A stretch of 64,000 bases of DNA from Vespula vulgaris (Eukaryota > Arthropoda > Insecta > Hymenoptera > Vespidae), in NCBI RefSeq assembly GCF_905475345.1, contig NC_066586.1, positions 18,041,812 through 18,105,811 on the forward strand, given 5' to 3'. This document shows positions 44,831 to 58,116 of this stretch, piece after piece (positions within the stretch are counted from its first letter, which is position 1; every line of letters starts with the position of its first letter). The translations under genes were made by a program, and so were the position numbers. A model generated the notes under the pieces. That model was given only the letters and a program-made list of their open reading frames with translations, was not told where the DNA came from and did no database searches.

Positions 44831-46020
44831 ACTTTACATAAAACTACTAATGCTTTATATCGGTAGTAATACTTGTATCAATAAATATATCGGTTATAGT
44901 AGAATTTTATGTCGAAATATATATATAGTATGTAAATTTGTAACTAAAATCAAGATTTTATCAATTATTTGGTCAAAAATAACAAGTAGTGAATATATAC
45001 GTATATATTATATATTATTATTACAAAAAATAAAACATTATATACACACCGTATAAAGAATGATAACGGTTATCATCCATTATATAGAATTAAAGGTAAT
45101 GATTCATTATGATCAGTACAATTTTATTTATTTATTAATTTCTTACATATTTATTAAATTTATTTAATTATTAAATTTTTACTGATCTACAATATGCATT
45201 TATTTGCAAGTTCATGTTCGTTGATTAGACAGAAGATGAAAAACATTAATTTTCCTGATAACGCTAGATAATGATTGCTACGAAAGTGACTCATAATTAT
45301 AATAGAATTATAAAATCAAGTTATGATAATCGTGATAAAGAATTGAAATAATAATGAGTTAAATAAGTACAGTTATAATTTACGCGAAATCATATAAAAC
45401 GATATCTTTTTACCGCTCATTCAAATTAAATGGAGTCTCGTTACAGATGATCATTGCAACAGTGCTGCCCCCATAATAATACGCCCAAATACTGAATGCT
45501 CATTGGCCGATTTTTTCCTCCAATAACCTCGATTACTCTCATGCGCTATCTAGCTTATTTTTCTCATATAATATATCATATATACTTAATAATAATATTA
45601 ATCAATTCTTTTACGTATAATATATATATAATTTTTTATTATTTCGTATATGAAAATTAACAAAAATGTACAATAATGTAAATTTTATGTGTATATATAT
45701 ATATATATATGTAAAACTATATGATATATATATGTTATAACTGACAAAACTTTCGAAATTTTCTACTAGATAGTGCTTTGATCATCGCAGATTTTGACTG
45801 GATGTATTGTTTCTCTTTAATCTACTTCAATGTCGTCTTTATACACTCTATGAACAAAACTGACCTGTACGTTTGTGATAGTTTTATAAACATTTTGCAC
45901 GCGAGTAGTAATAAATTATTAAATTATATTTACATTATATTTATGAAAGAATTTTTAAGAGTTATTGAAAACGGAATCGATACCGCACGACGTGAGAGGT
46001 TGTTCAAGCCAAATATAGAT
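44831..46020. other. AT-rich intergenic region and MEMO1 promoter
   Basis: No repeat modules and no gene recognised. Several ATATAT runs. A short richer stretch near 45460-45545 (including ATTGGCCGA, an inverted CCAAT) is a plausible MEMO1 promoter element. The MEMO1 reading frame is open upstream to about 45778 with in-frame ATGs (for example 45943), so a longer N-terminus cannot be excluded. Confidence 0.5.
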
Positions 46021-48306
46021 ATGGCATTAATTAGAAGAGCAACTCATGCTGGTAGTTGGTACTCAGATTCTGGTAAGTGTCATTTATAATTATTGTTTAT
46101 TTAATAAAAATAACATTTGCATGATGATATAGAAATATTTCTTTTCTTCAATTTTTATGTCATGTAAACTTCATTATTCTATGAAGAGTAATGCTATATT
46201 CAATTTTGAAAGTAATACTGTATTCAAAATATGTTCAAAAATATGTTGAAATTGTAATGAAACAGGAATATATGAATCATGAGTTATAAATACTGAATAG
46301 AATTATTAGTGAACATTAATAGTTTTGTCAATAGAATGAAGATTTTGGCAAGATAAAATAATGCGTGAAATTCTAGGCTGTATCCAGTTCATTTAAATAT
46401 TGCAAGCTAGTTGCAATATTTTTTAAATGTTTCTTTGTTGTCGTATAATATGTAATTGTTTGATTTATTCTTAAGATCATCAAAACTTTTATTAAATATT
46501 AAACTAATTAAAATAACAAATGAAAGTTTTATACTAAGCGAGATCATACATCATAAATGTCAAATTAAATAAATTTAAACATTGTTTTTTTATAGAATTT
46601 AGATTTATTTGATGAATGAAAGGATTATTAAATAGTGATTTAATAATTTTGATGCACTAATGCAGGTTCAAGGATTATAATCGTTTCAAACGTTACGAAA
46701 CTCTAACATCCAGGAGAAAAGATAAAATGCTACACAATATATATAATTATAAAATTATGTGGAAAGAATATTATGCATACACAAACCTTTATATATTTCT
46801 GAAAAAGAAAGCCCTAAAAGATAATCCCAAAATCTGAATTAGCAATATATGCTGTAGGTTCAGAATTGAATAAGCAACTAGAAGGTTGGCTGGGTGCAGC
46901 AGACCTATCTCATGGACCTGCTAGGGCAATCATTGCCCCGTTAGTAACTATAGAATATTATTTCATCAATATTTTTATTAATTCATCTTTAATTTCAATT
47001 AAACTTTTCTAGACATGCAGGTTATAGCTATTGTGGAGGATGTGCTGGTTTTGCATATCGTCAAATTAGTCCAGTAGTTGTGTAAGTTCAATGTTTAATC
47101 TATGAATTATATAATTATATAAATAAAATATTAATTACAAGATATATAAAATGAGTAATATGTTTTTATGCAGCCGCAAGATATTTATTCTAGGACCATC
47201 TCATTATGTGAGATTGCCAGGATGTGCCCTCTCTTCTGCTTCCATTTATCGAACACCATTATATGACTTACATATTGATCAACAAGGTATAGTTTAATAT
47301 ATTATAATAAAGTAGTAAATGTATAATAACTACTATAAGATGTATATAAGATCAAATCATATTCCTCATTGATTTTTATTTTTTGCATTGTGTACGATAG
47401 TACGGAGAGAACTTGAAGAGACAGGACAGTTTGAATGGATGGATTTGAATACAGATGAAGAGGAACATAGTATTGAAATGCAGTTACCATTTCTAGCTAA
47501 AATTATGGAAGGGTATGTATATTCAAAGATATTATATTATAATATACCTTTTCTTAAAAATAATATCTTTATAATATAATGTTATATGTATATATATTAT
47601 ATATATTTTATAATTTAATTTTATTGTTACAGATTCAAAGATTCGTTTACTATAATTCCCATTTTAGTGGGATCTCTAACTCCAGAAAGAGAAGCTCTTT
47701 ATGGAAGATTACTAGCACCTTACTTGGCTGATCCTCAAACATTGTTTGTTGTTTCCTCAGATTTTTGTCATTGGGGACAAAGATTTCGATATACATACTA
47801 TGATAGGTCATGTGGTCCAATTCACAGATCTATCCAAAATCTTGATAAGATGGTGGGTATTAATTCATTTATACATATCATTTATAAAAACTGAATATTA
47901 TTTTTTTAATCTTAAATAACATTATTTAATTTGCTGCATGGTATTAGGGTATGGATATAATAGAAACATTAAATCCTACAATGTTTACGGATTATCTTAA
48001 AAAATATGGTAATACCATATGCGGCCGTCATCCAATTGGTGTTTTGTTACAGGTAATTTATTAAAATTAATTTTTATTTTGAAAGATATTAAATTCTTTC
48101 TTATGATTTCATAAAAATATCTAGACATTAGATATGGATAAGTTATTAATATAATATCTTCATTTCAGGCAATACACAGTTTAAAAGGAAATACTAATGG
48201 TCAAAAAATGAATTTAAAATTTTTAAAATACGCTCAAAGTAGTCAGTGCAATAATATGAATGATAGCTCAGTTAGTTATGCAAGTGCTTCCTTAGTTCTT
48301 GAGTGA
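46021..48306 (+). CDS. MEMO1: MEMO1-family protein (mediator of ErbB2-driven cell motility)
   Basis: Eight exons (46021-46072, 46858-46939, 47013-47081, 47174-47286, 47401-47512, 47633-47852, 47948-48052, 48169-48306) close in frame at 296 residues; human MEMO1 has 297. Hallmarks of the family are present: ATHAGSWYSDSG, ARAIIAPHAGYSYCGGCAG, FILGPSHYVRLPGCALSS, DEEEHSIEMQLPFLA, LFVVSSDFCHWGQRF, NTICGRHPIGVLLQ, and the terminal YAQSSQCNN...DSSVSYASASLVLE. MEMO has a class III dioxygenase-like fold; its conserved His/Cys residues (His49-like in PHAGY, Cys in CGRHP) are kept. It has been linked to receptor tyrosine kinase signalling, redox and copper/iron handling. I chose ATG 46021 because it gives the usual family length. 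Confidence 0.97.
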
Positions 48307-48636
48307 TGTTATACATTATTTCTTTATGATCAATAACATCTGAGAGTAAAGACATTTGATGAATGTGGTAACTAAATTTAATAAGGATATCAGTCATATT
48401 GTAAAAAGTCCGACTATATGAACCATAGGATAAGATAAAAAAAAGAAAAGAAAAAAAAAATATTATGGCTGGTACTATTAATCACAAATATGAAAGAGTT
48501 ACCCTGTGTGCAAAAGAAATTATTTGATTGTTACAACGCAAATGAATGTATACTACTAACAATGTCAAAATGTTTTGTATAAGTGCATTTTCTTTTAATA
48601 CTTACAAATCGTATTCAGTACTTCCATAATTATTGC

Positions 48637-48642
48637 AATAAA
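48637..48642 (+). terminator. Polyadenylation signal of MEMO1
   Basis: AATAAA 331 bp after the stop. Other weaker sites follow, so the 3' end is not certain. Confidence 0.5.
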
Positions 48643-49922
48643 GGAAGGAGCTTAAGTATTTCTTTGCTTTGGTTGGAAATACAGCCATGTGTAGTTAATT
48701 ATATAATTATATAATACATAATTTATACATGTATGGAGAGTAAGTATAACTACTGACAATGAAGAGAAAAATCTTTCACTTTTTGCCTTTAATATTTTAC
48801 TATTTCAAGACAGATGTTCAAATTTTACACACGGGTCATATTTTTTTAAAGAGCTTCTATAAAGTAATTAGATAATAATTTCTTTTTTCGATTAAGATAA
48901 AATTCCTACGACGATAGAAAAAAAAGAAAAAAGAAAAAAAAAAGAAATTGAAATAAAAATCTATATTACACAGATATTGAATATAAATTTTGATAAAAGA
49001 TTAAGTAAAAATCTAAGAGTAAAGATCTAGTCATTTGCAGTCACTACTTCCAGCGTTTAAAAGTAACTGAATAAAAATGTTCGGAGAGAGAGACTAGTCA
49101 ACATTTTATTTATTAATTGATCGTCAAAAACAAAATATATCTCTTCTATGTCATTAGTAAAGCTGCATATTCTGTGTTACTTCATATATTATTATATGAA
49201 AAGAACTGGTATTAACGAACTCCCACAAAACTTAATACATGTTATATAGTTTTTCAAAACAAAGCAATGGAATGATCTCATATCCTTCCTATCCCATACT
49301 TTATTATTTAAGCAAATATGATGACACAAACAGAGTAATTCTTACTTTACTACTCGTTATATAATATATTATAAGAAGGAAAAAACGAGGTCGACGAAAA
49401 AGCAGTGTTTTGTAACATATAGTCTTTAAATATTCGTTTATATAGGTTTATTTTTTATACTCTTACAAATTTCTTTGTATAATTATAAAAATGAAAAATC
49501 TTCTTTAATATTATTGTTTAGTATGTGAACTCACAAAACTCTGCTTAATAATAAAATAGAACATGATGAATAACAACAAAGTAACTTGTTATCTGTAAGA
49601 CTTCCATAGGATTATATCTATGGAATTGTAAAAGTGATCCTGTACATGTTGCTTTTTCTATCTTTATATACTAAGAATAATAATGTTTATATTTGTATGA
49701 AGAATCTGGATTAATCCACACATGTTGTTTCATAGCTGTCTAATAAAATTAAGTCAAGAAAAATATATTTTTTTTTTTGTGTTTATAAATACCTAATATA
49801 TTACAGCGCTGTACAATATATATATACAAAATATTATATGAAATAAATTTACCATCTTTTACTAAATCTAATACATTATATCTCATTATTTTTTTCTTTT
49901 TGTATATATCAGAATTTTATCT
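48643..49922. other. Convergent intergenic region between MEMO1 and ASCC3
   Basis: AT-rich DNA with A-rich runs at about 48900-48950. No gene, repeat family or stable secondary structure stood out. Confidence 0.6.
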
Positions 49923-52900
49923 TTAAGGTATTATATTTACTTGTATGTCATATTGTTGATCCAGGCCAATATAGCAATCAGAAATTAAATAAAATGTCAA
50001 TTTCATTGGCCCTAAAACATAGCAATAATATTAAGGTAATAAGTGATCAAATAAGGATAAACATTATTAATATATCTGAAAATTAAAATTTACCTGTATT
50101 ACAAGGAGATGTGAACTGTAATTGGTAAATTCTATGCTGATCATTAACACCATTAACTCTTTTCAAGGCCCATAATTCTCGTTGTGAAATATCACCTAAT
50201 ACTAAAAACCAGCCTTCATCTTTCCCCTTTTGAAACATGGGACAATGTGCCTTTAATGTATCCGAATGATTTTTTCTTTTCATCCCGATGACTAATGTAT
50301 AGTCTTGATCTTGATGAAGATCGATAACATGATTATAATTCGTTTGTAGCGGTATTTTTTTTTCTGTACCATCCTCCCAGTTCCCATGTAACATTAAATC
50401 GATACACAGCATTGGCATTTGTTTGATAACTTGATGTATCTAACAATAAAAATTTAGAATAGAGTAAATGCTTTTCCATAGAATAGGAAAGGAAGAAATA
50501 TAAGAATCTAAATGTATAATATAAATTTACCTGATGTATCTGTTCTTCGTGAAATTCTTTGCTAAAAGCCTTTACAAGTCGATTATAATTATTAATCGTA
50601 GTAGCACATAATACTGGAAGAGGTGCCGGTAAAGAAGAAAATAAAGGCAAGTGTTCTTTATTTATATGAGGTAAGGTAATGACTGCAGGTTCATCGATCC
50701 ATCTAGCTTGTATTACCATTTGTAATAATTGCATTATTCTGAGTGTACTTGCTAACCAACCGTTCTCTGCTACAATATCTATCATTGCCTGGAAATGACA
50801 ATGTATAATATAATTAAAAAATATCGTTTATATAAATATATTTTTCTTTTAATTTTTTTCAATACATACTTGAATTATCCTAATAGCTTGATCAAGGACT
50901 GACTTTAAATCAGTAGTATAATCCGTGCATGGAAGTGGAAGTCGAGAAAAATGTGCTTGAAGCAAAAGATAAGCCTTTGTATTAGGAGAATCATATGTGT
51001 ATTGATCAACTTGATAGCGGCACATTTTTGCCAAATCCCTGTTAAATATATTTGATTAGTTACATTCGTATCATGTGAAAAATAACATGTATAATACTAC
51101 ATTTATACGTACTCATTTAGTAATTCTTCATTGTGTCTAACAGGAAGTTCATTATATTCACACGAATTACATAAAATTTTCAAATATTCATGTAATGCAA
51201 GATCTTCTGTTAATGCTTGTTGGAACATTAGCATAGTATGATGGGATAAGTAATAAAAGGATGCTATTTTGCCCATTGAGAGAGGAAATAGTATATTATC
51301 TTCCTACGATCAAATAATAATCAAATATTAAAATGACATAAACATGGATTATGTGACATAAAAACATGAACACGAATACTTACTTCATTGTAATCTATGC
51401 AACGTGAATCTAATAATACTCTCACAGTGGTATCCACTAAAGTTGACAAGTATTGATTAATCGTAAGAGGTTCTAAAGTATCCAAATTATAATATTTTGG
51501 ATTTTTCATTAATCTTCTGAAGAAATATGTCCATGTTAAATAGTCAAGAAATTCTTGCTTATTTTTTATTGTTCCAGCTACGATTTCAGCATTTATATGG
51601 TCTGGCAATACTGCTAATAAACTAGATTCAACAGGGAATGGTTCGTACAAAAATTTCTTATAAAAATTTTTCTTTAAATCGTGTACGAGGACAACAGCTA
51701 CACCGGAATCATCAAATTGAGGTCTTCCAGCTCTTCCCATCATTTGTAACACATCCGTTATCGGCATATCTACATAACGTTTCGTTTTACCATCATAATA
51801 TTCCGTTCCCTTTATTACAACCAAATGAGCAGGGAAATTTACACCCCAAGCCAATGTTGCTGTCGTAATTAATACCTGTATTTTATTATTGACAAATAAT
51901 TCTTCAACCGTTTGTCTATCTTTATCATGTAATCCAGCATGATGAAGACCAATTCCAAAAGCAAGAGTAAACTTTAAATTTGAATCTTTAATATTTTCTA
52001 AAATGTTTTCCATTTCTTCCTCGGGCATATGTAACCATTGTTTAGGATTATCTTCTGCTGCAAGATAAGCAATCAAATCTAATGCGGTCAAACGCGTTTG
52101 CCTGCGCGAAGATACAAAAACAAGGGATGGACTAGAAGGTGCATGATGTCTTATTGCTTGAAAAGTTGGTCTATTCATTGTTGCCATACGTGGGCAATAA
52201 TGTTTGCCTGGAAATCCACTGATGTGAACCTCTAATGGTACAGGCCTAACAGACGAGCGAAAATTGTAAAGACCCATTTCTTTTATCCCCAGCCAATTGG
52301 CTAGATCAATTGCATTGGCCAATGCCGTGGAAAGACCAACAACTCTCAATTTTCTTGAAGTATGGGAAGAAATAAAATTTGTTCTTGAAACAATGACTTC
52401 TAATACCGGTCCACGATCTTCTCCTAATAAATGAATTTCATCTATAATTATCAGTCCTACTTTCTGAACGTAACTTCTCGTTTGCCAGCTTCTACTAATG
52501 CCATCCCATTTCTCAGGAGTAGTAATTATCACGCTAGCATTTGCAATAATTTTGATGTCAGGAGTTACATCTCCTGTTAATTCTACCACTTTTTTCCCCA
52601 GCTGTTCTTCCAGCCTTATTTTCCAATCATGCATCCTCTCTCGTACCAAAGCTTTCAGTGGTGCAATATATACAACTTTTTGATCAGGATATTGTTTAAA
52701 AACTCTAAACATAGCTATTTCCGCAGCGATTGTTTTACCGGAGCCCGTTGGTGCACCGAGGAGAACATTGTTATCCGTGTGATAGAGACAATGAAAAATT
52801 TGCGTTTGAATTGGATTAAAGTGAGAAAATTTATATAATTTTTCGAAAGACGAGTCTTTCAGTGCTGTTATAGATAATGGTCGTAATTCTAATAAGACGG

Positions 52901-55900
52901 TATGTGGTGGATGAATATCCGGTAAAATCAAATCACGGAATGTTAAAGACAACATATTCTCACATCCAAGCCAATGATCGCTCGTTGCTTTTACCAAATA
53001 TTGATTAGGCAATGGTTCAGACAATGGTATAGTCATTACAATTTCTTGTTCAAGATTTTTACAAACCATCTTTTTAGTCAAAATAAAATACTCGTGATGA
53101 TATATCATATTATTGTCCGGATCTTCAATCCATATCCAAAATGCTTCAGAAATTTTTCCATGAACTGCGTCGTTCCATCGGAATTGAGGAGTAATTTGTA
53201 AGCGTATTCTCAAAATGGTACGCGTAATAGGTTGTAAGACGGATTCCATTTTCAATGCTGGAAACTCGCTGCAACATTTCTTTACTAATACAGCTACTTT
53301 TTGATTGTTCAAAATGATTCCAATTTCCTTAACATCCATATCCATTAATTTATTTATCGTAATATCGCGTTCTTCTATTTTTTTAATAATTTCTGCCGAA
53401 ATACAGGAAAATTGCCGTAACGGACTCATATAATCCCATTGTTGCAGTTCAAGCATTTTTGCCATCTCCAATAAACGGCCTGCCATTATTGCATTATTTT
53501 GTCTTAGCATAATTTCAAATAATGCTCTGCATATACGTACAGCGTTTTGCGTGATATATGCTAAATCTGATGTCAAAGAAAATGATTCGACCCATCCTCT
53601 TGATAGATAAGTTTGTATCAAGATATTTACTTTGCCGTAAATATTTTCTGCTCCACCTTTTGGTGCAACTTCGCAGAATTCTTGACACAAATGTTCTAAT
53701 TCTTCAATCTCATCGTCTCTTACTTTAAGTTGTTCAAATTCTTGGGAACGTGATATCATTGCGAGTATATCTGCTTCGGTCATAACATTCTCTGATAATT
53801 CATTAAAAATCTCAACTGTATCATATTTAAGATAATAATGACTGGCAATACGTCCTAAATCTGTAGTGTTAACATCACCAGTTTGTATATTATATCGAAT
53901 CATTTTAGCTTTATCCAATGCTTTTGCTGCTGCATCAATTAATTCTTTTCGTTTTTTTTCCAAGTTCGGGTCGTCCGCAATAGTTGGATATGATATGCCA
54001 TATTGTAAACAATTTAACTTCATCCGTACAAAAAGATATGTGTAACTTAACCATTCAACAGCTTCCTCTACATTCGATATTGTTCCCAATGCAATCTCTG
54101 CATTTAAATTATCTGCTAGATAAGTTATAAAACTACTTTCAATGGGTATCTGATTGGTTAGAAGCGACAAATAATGTGACAATTTGCTTTGAGTTGTAAT
54201 TATGACTGCATGACCAGATGTGTCAAATTGTGGTCTTCCAGCACGACCAAAAATTTGTAAAACATCAAGTATGCTTAAATCAATGTATGTACCATGCTTG
54301 GAATCATATATTTCTGTTCCTTTTATAATGACAGCATGTGCAGGTAAATTTACACCCCAGGCAAGGGTAGATGTACAAACTAATACTTTTATTAAGCCTT
54401 CAGAAAAATATTTTTCAACCAGATTTCTATCCGAACGTAACATGCCTGCGTGATGAACCGACAAGCCACTGCTGAACAAATCGGAAAGATATTTATTTCG
54501 TGATTTACTGAATGCTCTACCTGCAAGTTTTTCTTGTGCCTCTGATAAAAATAATTTTTGTGTTTCGTTTTTTATTGATAAGTCTCTGATTACAGTGGCC
54601 GTTCTAACGGTGGCATTACGAGCATGTACGAAGACCATAACTTGATGTCCTTCACGAACCATTTCAATAACTTTATCGTAACACGCTTCATCCATGTGTC
54701 CTATTTGTACAATTGGTCTCTGTGCTTTTATCCCAATGAATGTTTGACTCAAAGGAACAGGACGAAATCGATGATCAAAATAAAATAAACCTTTGTAAGG
54801 ATTCACTCTTAGAAATCTCGCAACATCTACATAATTTGGTAATGTTGCTGAAAGTCCAACTATACGAATCATACTTTGAGATGTCTCTACTTGTCTCAAT
54901 GTTCTAGCAACTATTGCTTCGACTACAGGACCTCTATCGCCGTGCAGTAAATGAACTTCATCTATAATGAGTAGCTTCACGATACTTGTAAGAGCAATAT
55001 CTCCTGTACCTTTCCTTGTTACAATATCCCATTTTTCAGGGGTCGTTACTATCATATGAGTTTGTTGAATTTCTAATTTTGTTAATTGCATATCACCAGT
55101 TAATTCGCGTACAGATATACCGAGACGATTTAGTCTTTTGCTAAAATTAGCAGTCATTTCTGCTGCTAATGCTTTCATCGGTGCTATATAAATAATTTTG
55201 AATTGATTTTGTGCAGCATCTTGTGTCATATGTTGTCTTATTTCATGAATTATACTTAGCATGGCAACGTTAGTTTTACCCGCACCAGTAGGAGCACAAA
55301 TTAATAAATTTTCATTTGTATTGTATGCTGCGTTAAATACTATACTTTGTATTCGATTTAATGATGTTATGCCAGTAAAAGCAATTTGTCCGATTTCATC
55401 CAAGGAAGAAATCATAACAGGATCGATTTGAATATCGACGCTTTGTAAATTTGGAATAGGTATATGAACTTCTTCCCCTAATTGCGTGTGTTTTATCTGT
55501 ACATTTTCTGGTAACATAAGTTTTTGTCCTGAAATAAAGCTTGCCATATTTTCAATAATTGCTTTAGAATCAAAAACGAATGGGAAATTCTCTCTTCTTT
55601 CTGAAATTACATTTCTTCTGGGAAAAATTGGAGTAGACATTGCTGTTAATGCTTCTTTTCTTTTTAAACGTAATTCGATTGGATCAATTACAATATCTTC
55701 TTCATCAGTTTTTCCATCTCTCTTACTCGAAATTTTATTAAATTTTTTTTCTTCTTTACGCACTTGTTTCAGTAATTGCTTCTCTACTTCAGATTGTACA
55801 GTTACTTGTCCGCTAATCACCGGTCCTTGAGCGGATGGTAGTTGCTTTGATGATTTTTGAGAACCATAAAAACTTATGATTGCCTTTCTATGCTCAATAA

Positions 55901-57059
55901 TATACTGTATAAATTCAATGTGTTCATAACCCAATAAGTCAAACAATTCATTTTCAAAATTCTCAGAATTTACTAATTTTGATACTATTACTGAACCAAA
56001 ATTGTCAAAAGTCACCTCTGTCGAATATTTCTTATAACAATTTTTTAAACCTTTTATAAATACTGACTTGTTGAATTGCAATGAATACTGTAATAGTAAT
56101 TTCAGATATGAATTTTATAGATTTATCTTAACATTTAATATATAATTTAATATTTATTTTACTTTGTTTTTTTTAAAGATATTAAAAATACCTCATCTTT
56201 GTTTGGTGGAGGAACTTTCGTTTCATAAGCCATGGTAAATGAATCAGTATGTTGTCCTAAATGTATCATATTACGAAGTCTACCAGTATCGGGCCAGAGT
56301 ACTTTTGCTGAATTATAAGAAAGTTTGGATCCAAAAAAATTCATTTCGGAATTTTTGGAATTTGTAGTATTGTTGGTTGATTTAATCAAATGTATAAGTG
56401 TATCTTGGTCTAATTTTTCGCGAATATCTGCAATTATCTAATCACAAATAAATAAATTATTTGGAATGTCATGCGTTATAAAATTATATTAAATTATGAA
56501 AGGTACAAAAGTAAAAGAAAACTGATAATATGTAAAGAATTATACCTGCTTAATATTATTTATATCTTGTTCTGTTAAATTACTCGCCATATGACGTAAA
56601 AGTTCTAATTGTTTTTGGGATATACAATCTGAATCTATTAATAGACGCAGAGTAAATATAGCAAATTCATTAACAACATCGCTTGAATGACCACCTATAA
56701 AAAGGAAGGCAGATAAATAAATGTAATTGGTTTAATATATGATTCAAGTTATTAAAATTTATTACTTACTAAAAATCTTGTTAGCAATATCATGTAATTT
56801 ATTAAGCGAAGATAAAATTGCATTTGGGGCAATTTTACATAATTCAAACCAACTCGAACCGCTATAATTATAAAAGTATAAAAAATATATATACATAGAA
56901 TAAAAAGAACATACAAATTTTATATTACCTTTTTAATTTACTTGTTTGTTCTTCCCGCTTTTTTATTAAATTATTAGGAGCAAGATCTAATAACTTTTTT
57001 GTACGATCTAAGTTAGTGAACATTCGCAATGTACGTGTGATGCGTGGTAATTCAGGCAT
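49923..57059 (-). CDS. ASCC3: Activating signal cointegrator 1 complex subunit 3 (Ski2-like helicase)
   Basis: Ten exons (57059-56929, 56861-56770, 56694-56546, 56437-56192, 56087-51384, 51303-51113, 51038-50870, 50788-50531, 50439-50094, 50011-49923) close at 2124 residues; human has 2202. There are two complete helicase cassettes. Cassette 1 has Walker A APTGAGKT (about 471-478), DEVH (about 582-585) and QIFGRAGRPQFD. Cassette 2 has GAPTGSGKT, DEIH and QMMGRAGRPQFD. Each is followed by winged-helix, Sec63 and Ig-like parts, the last ending YIGLDQQYDIQVNIIP. A single 4.7-kb exon holds most of it. ASCC3 unwinds DNA for ALKBH3 alkylation repair and, in the ASC-1 complex, splits collided ribosomes. 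The short divergent N-terminus (MPELPRITRTLRMFTN) matches the family. Confidence 0.97.
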
Positions 57060-58116
57060 TTTGATTTCTTAGATAATAGAGAATCAAAACTGTAAATTAT
57101 AGAAATAAAACAATTAATATACCTAATTTACAAATAGTTCAACAACAAAAATAAAAAGTCATACAATAAAAATAACTTGTTTTTTAACTGCCAAATAAAA
57201 CAAAAGAAATGAAAATAGGGTGTTATAAAGTATTAAAAAACAATAAACTATCAAAAATCAAATTAGTTTTAAAATATTAAAATAATATCAAATTAATTAC
57301 CGAAGATATATATATTCTGTAAAATACGAAATTAAAAGAAAATATTTTATATTGCATGTGCATAAAGAACTTGAATTTTTTACCTGGAAATTTGTCGATA
57401 TTTTTTTTAAATAATGTTAAATACGTTCACGAAAAAAATAAAACGTTTACCACAATCGAAATATTTTCAAACGAAGGAATAAAATATAGAATAAATATTT
57501 CACTTTGTAAGGAATGAAACATTAACAATTTTGTTCAAAAATAATTTGATCTTACAAATGCGAAACGTTGTGCAATATGTTGAAAATTCAGTTCACTCGT
57601 CACCAGTTAAAGTTACCGGTATTCCTACTTCTTCGCTGATAAAGATTTTCAAATGAAAACATAGTATTATTGGATTATATCTACATATTTTTAAAAAATG
57701 TTGTTTATTTATAATTACACTTGTTTAATGATATTACACTCGATGTGACTCGATGAGAACTGATTATTGCATTGACATTAAGACGAATTTTTATGAAATT
57801 CTATCAATCAGAGACACCTACAATAAGTTTTCAAAGATTTTGCACTCAACAGAGTCATCTGTAATAACCTTATAAAATTTTATATAAATAAAGTTGTTAA
57901 GTATAATTTTAAATATGATTTCATTTTTTCTGATAATTTGTGATAGAGATAAAGATAATAATATAGATTTTTTTTGATAATTCGTGATAGAGATAAAATA
58001 ATAATTTACGGCTTTCTAAATGGATTTGAAGATTTTACACGTAGCATATTTTTTACGTGCTACTCCTAAGTTACTTTTTACGACAGATTGGTTATTAAAA
58101 GGAACATATATATAAA
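57060..58116. promoter_or_regulatory. Divergent promoter region between ASCC3 and MINPP1-like gene
   Basis: About 1 kb of very AT-rich DNA between head-to-head starts. Near-repeated TTTTTTTGATAATT(C/T)GTGATAGAGATAAA occurs twice at about 57925 and 57968. No clear core-promoter motif was identified. Confidence 0.45.
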
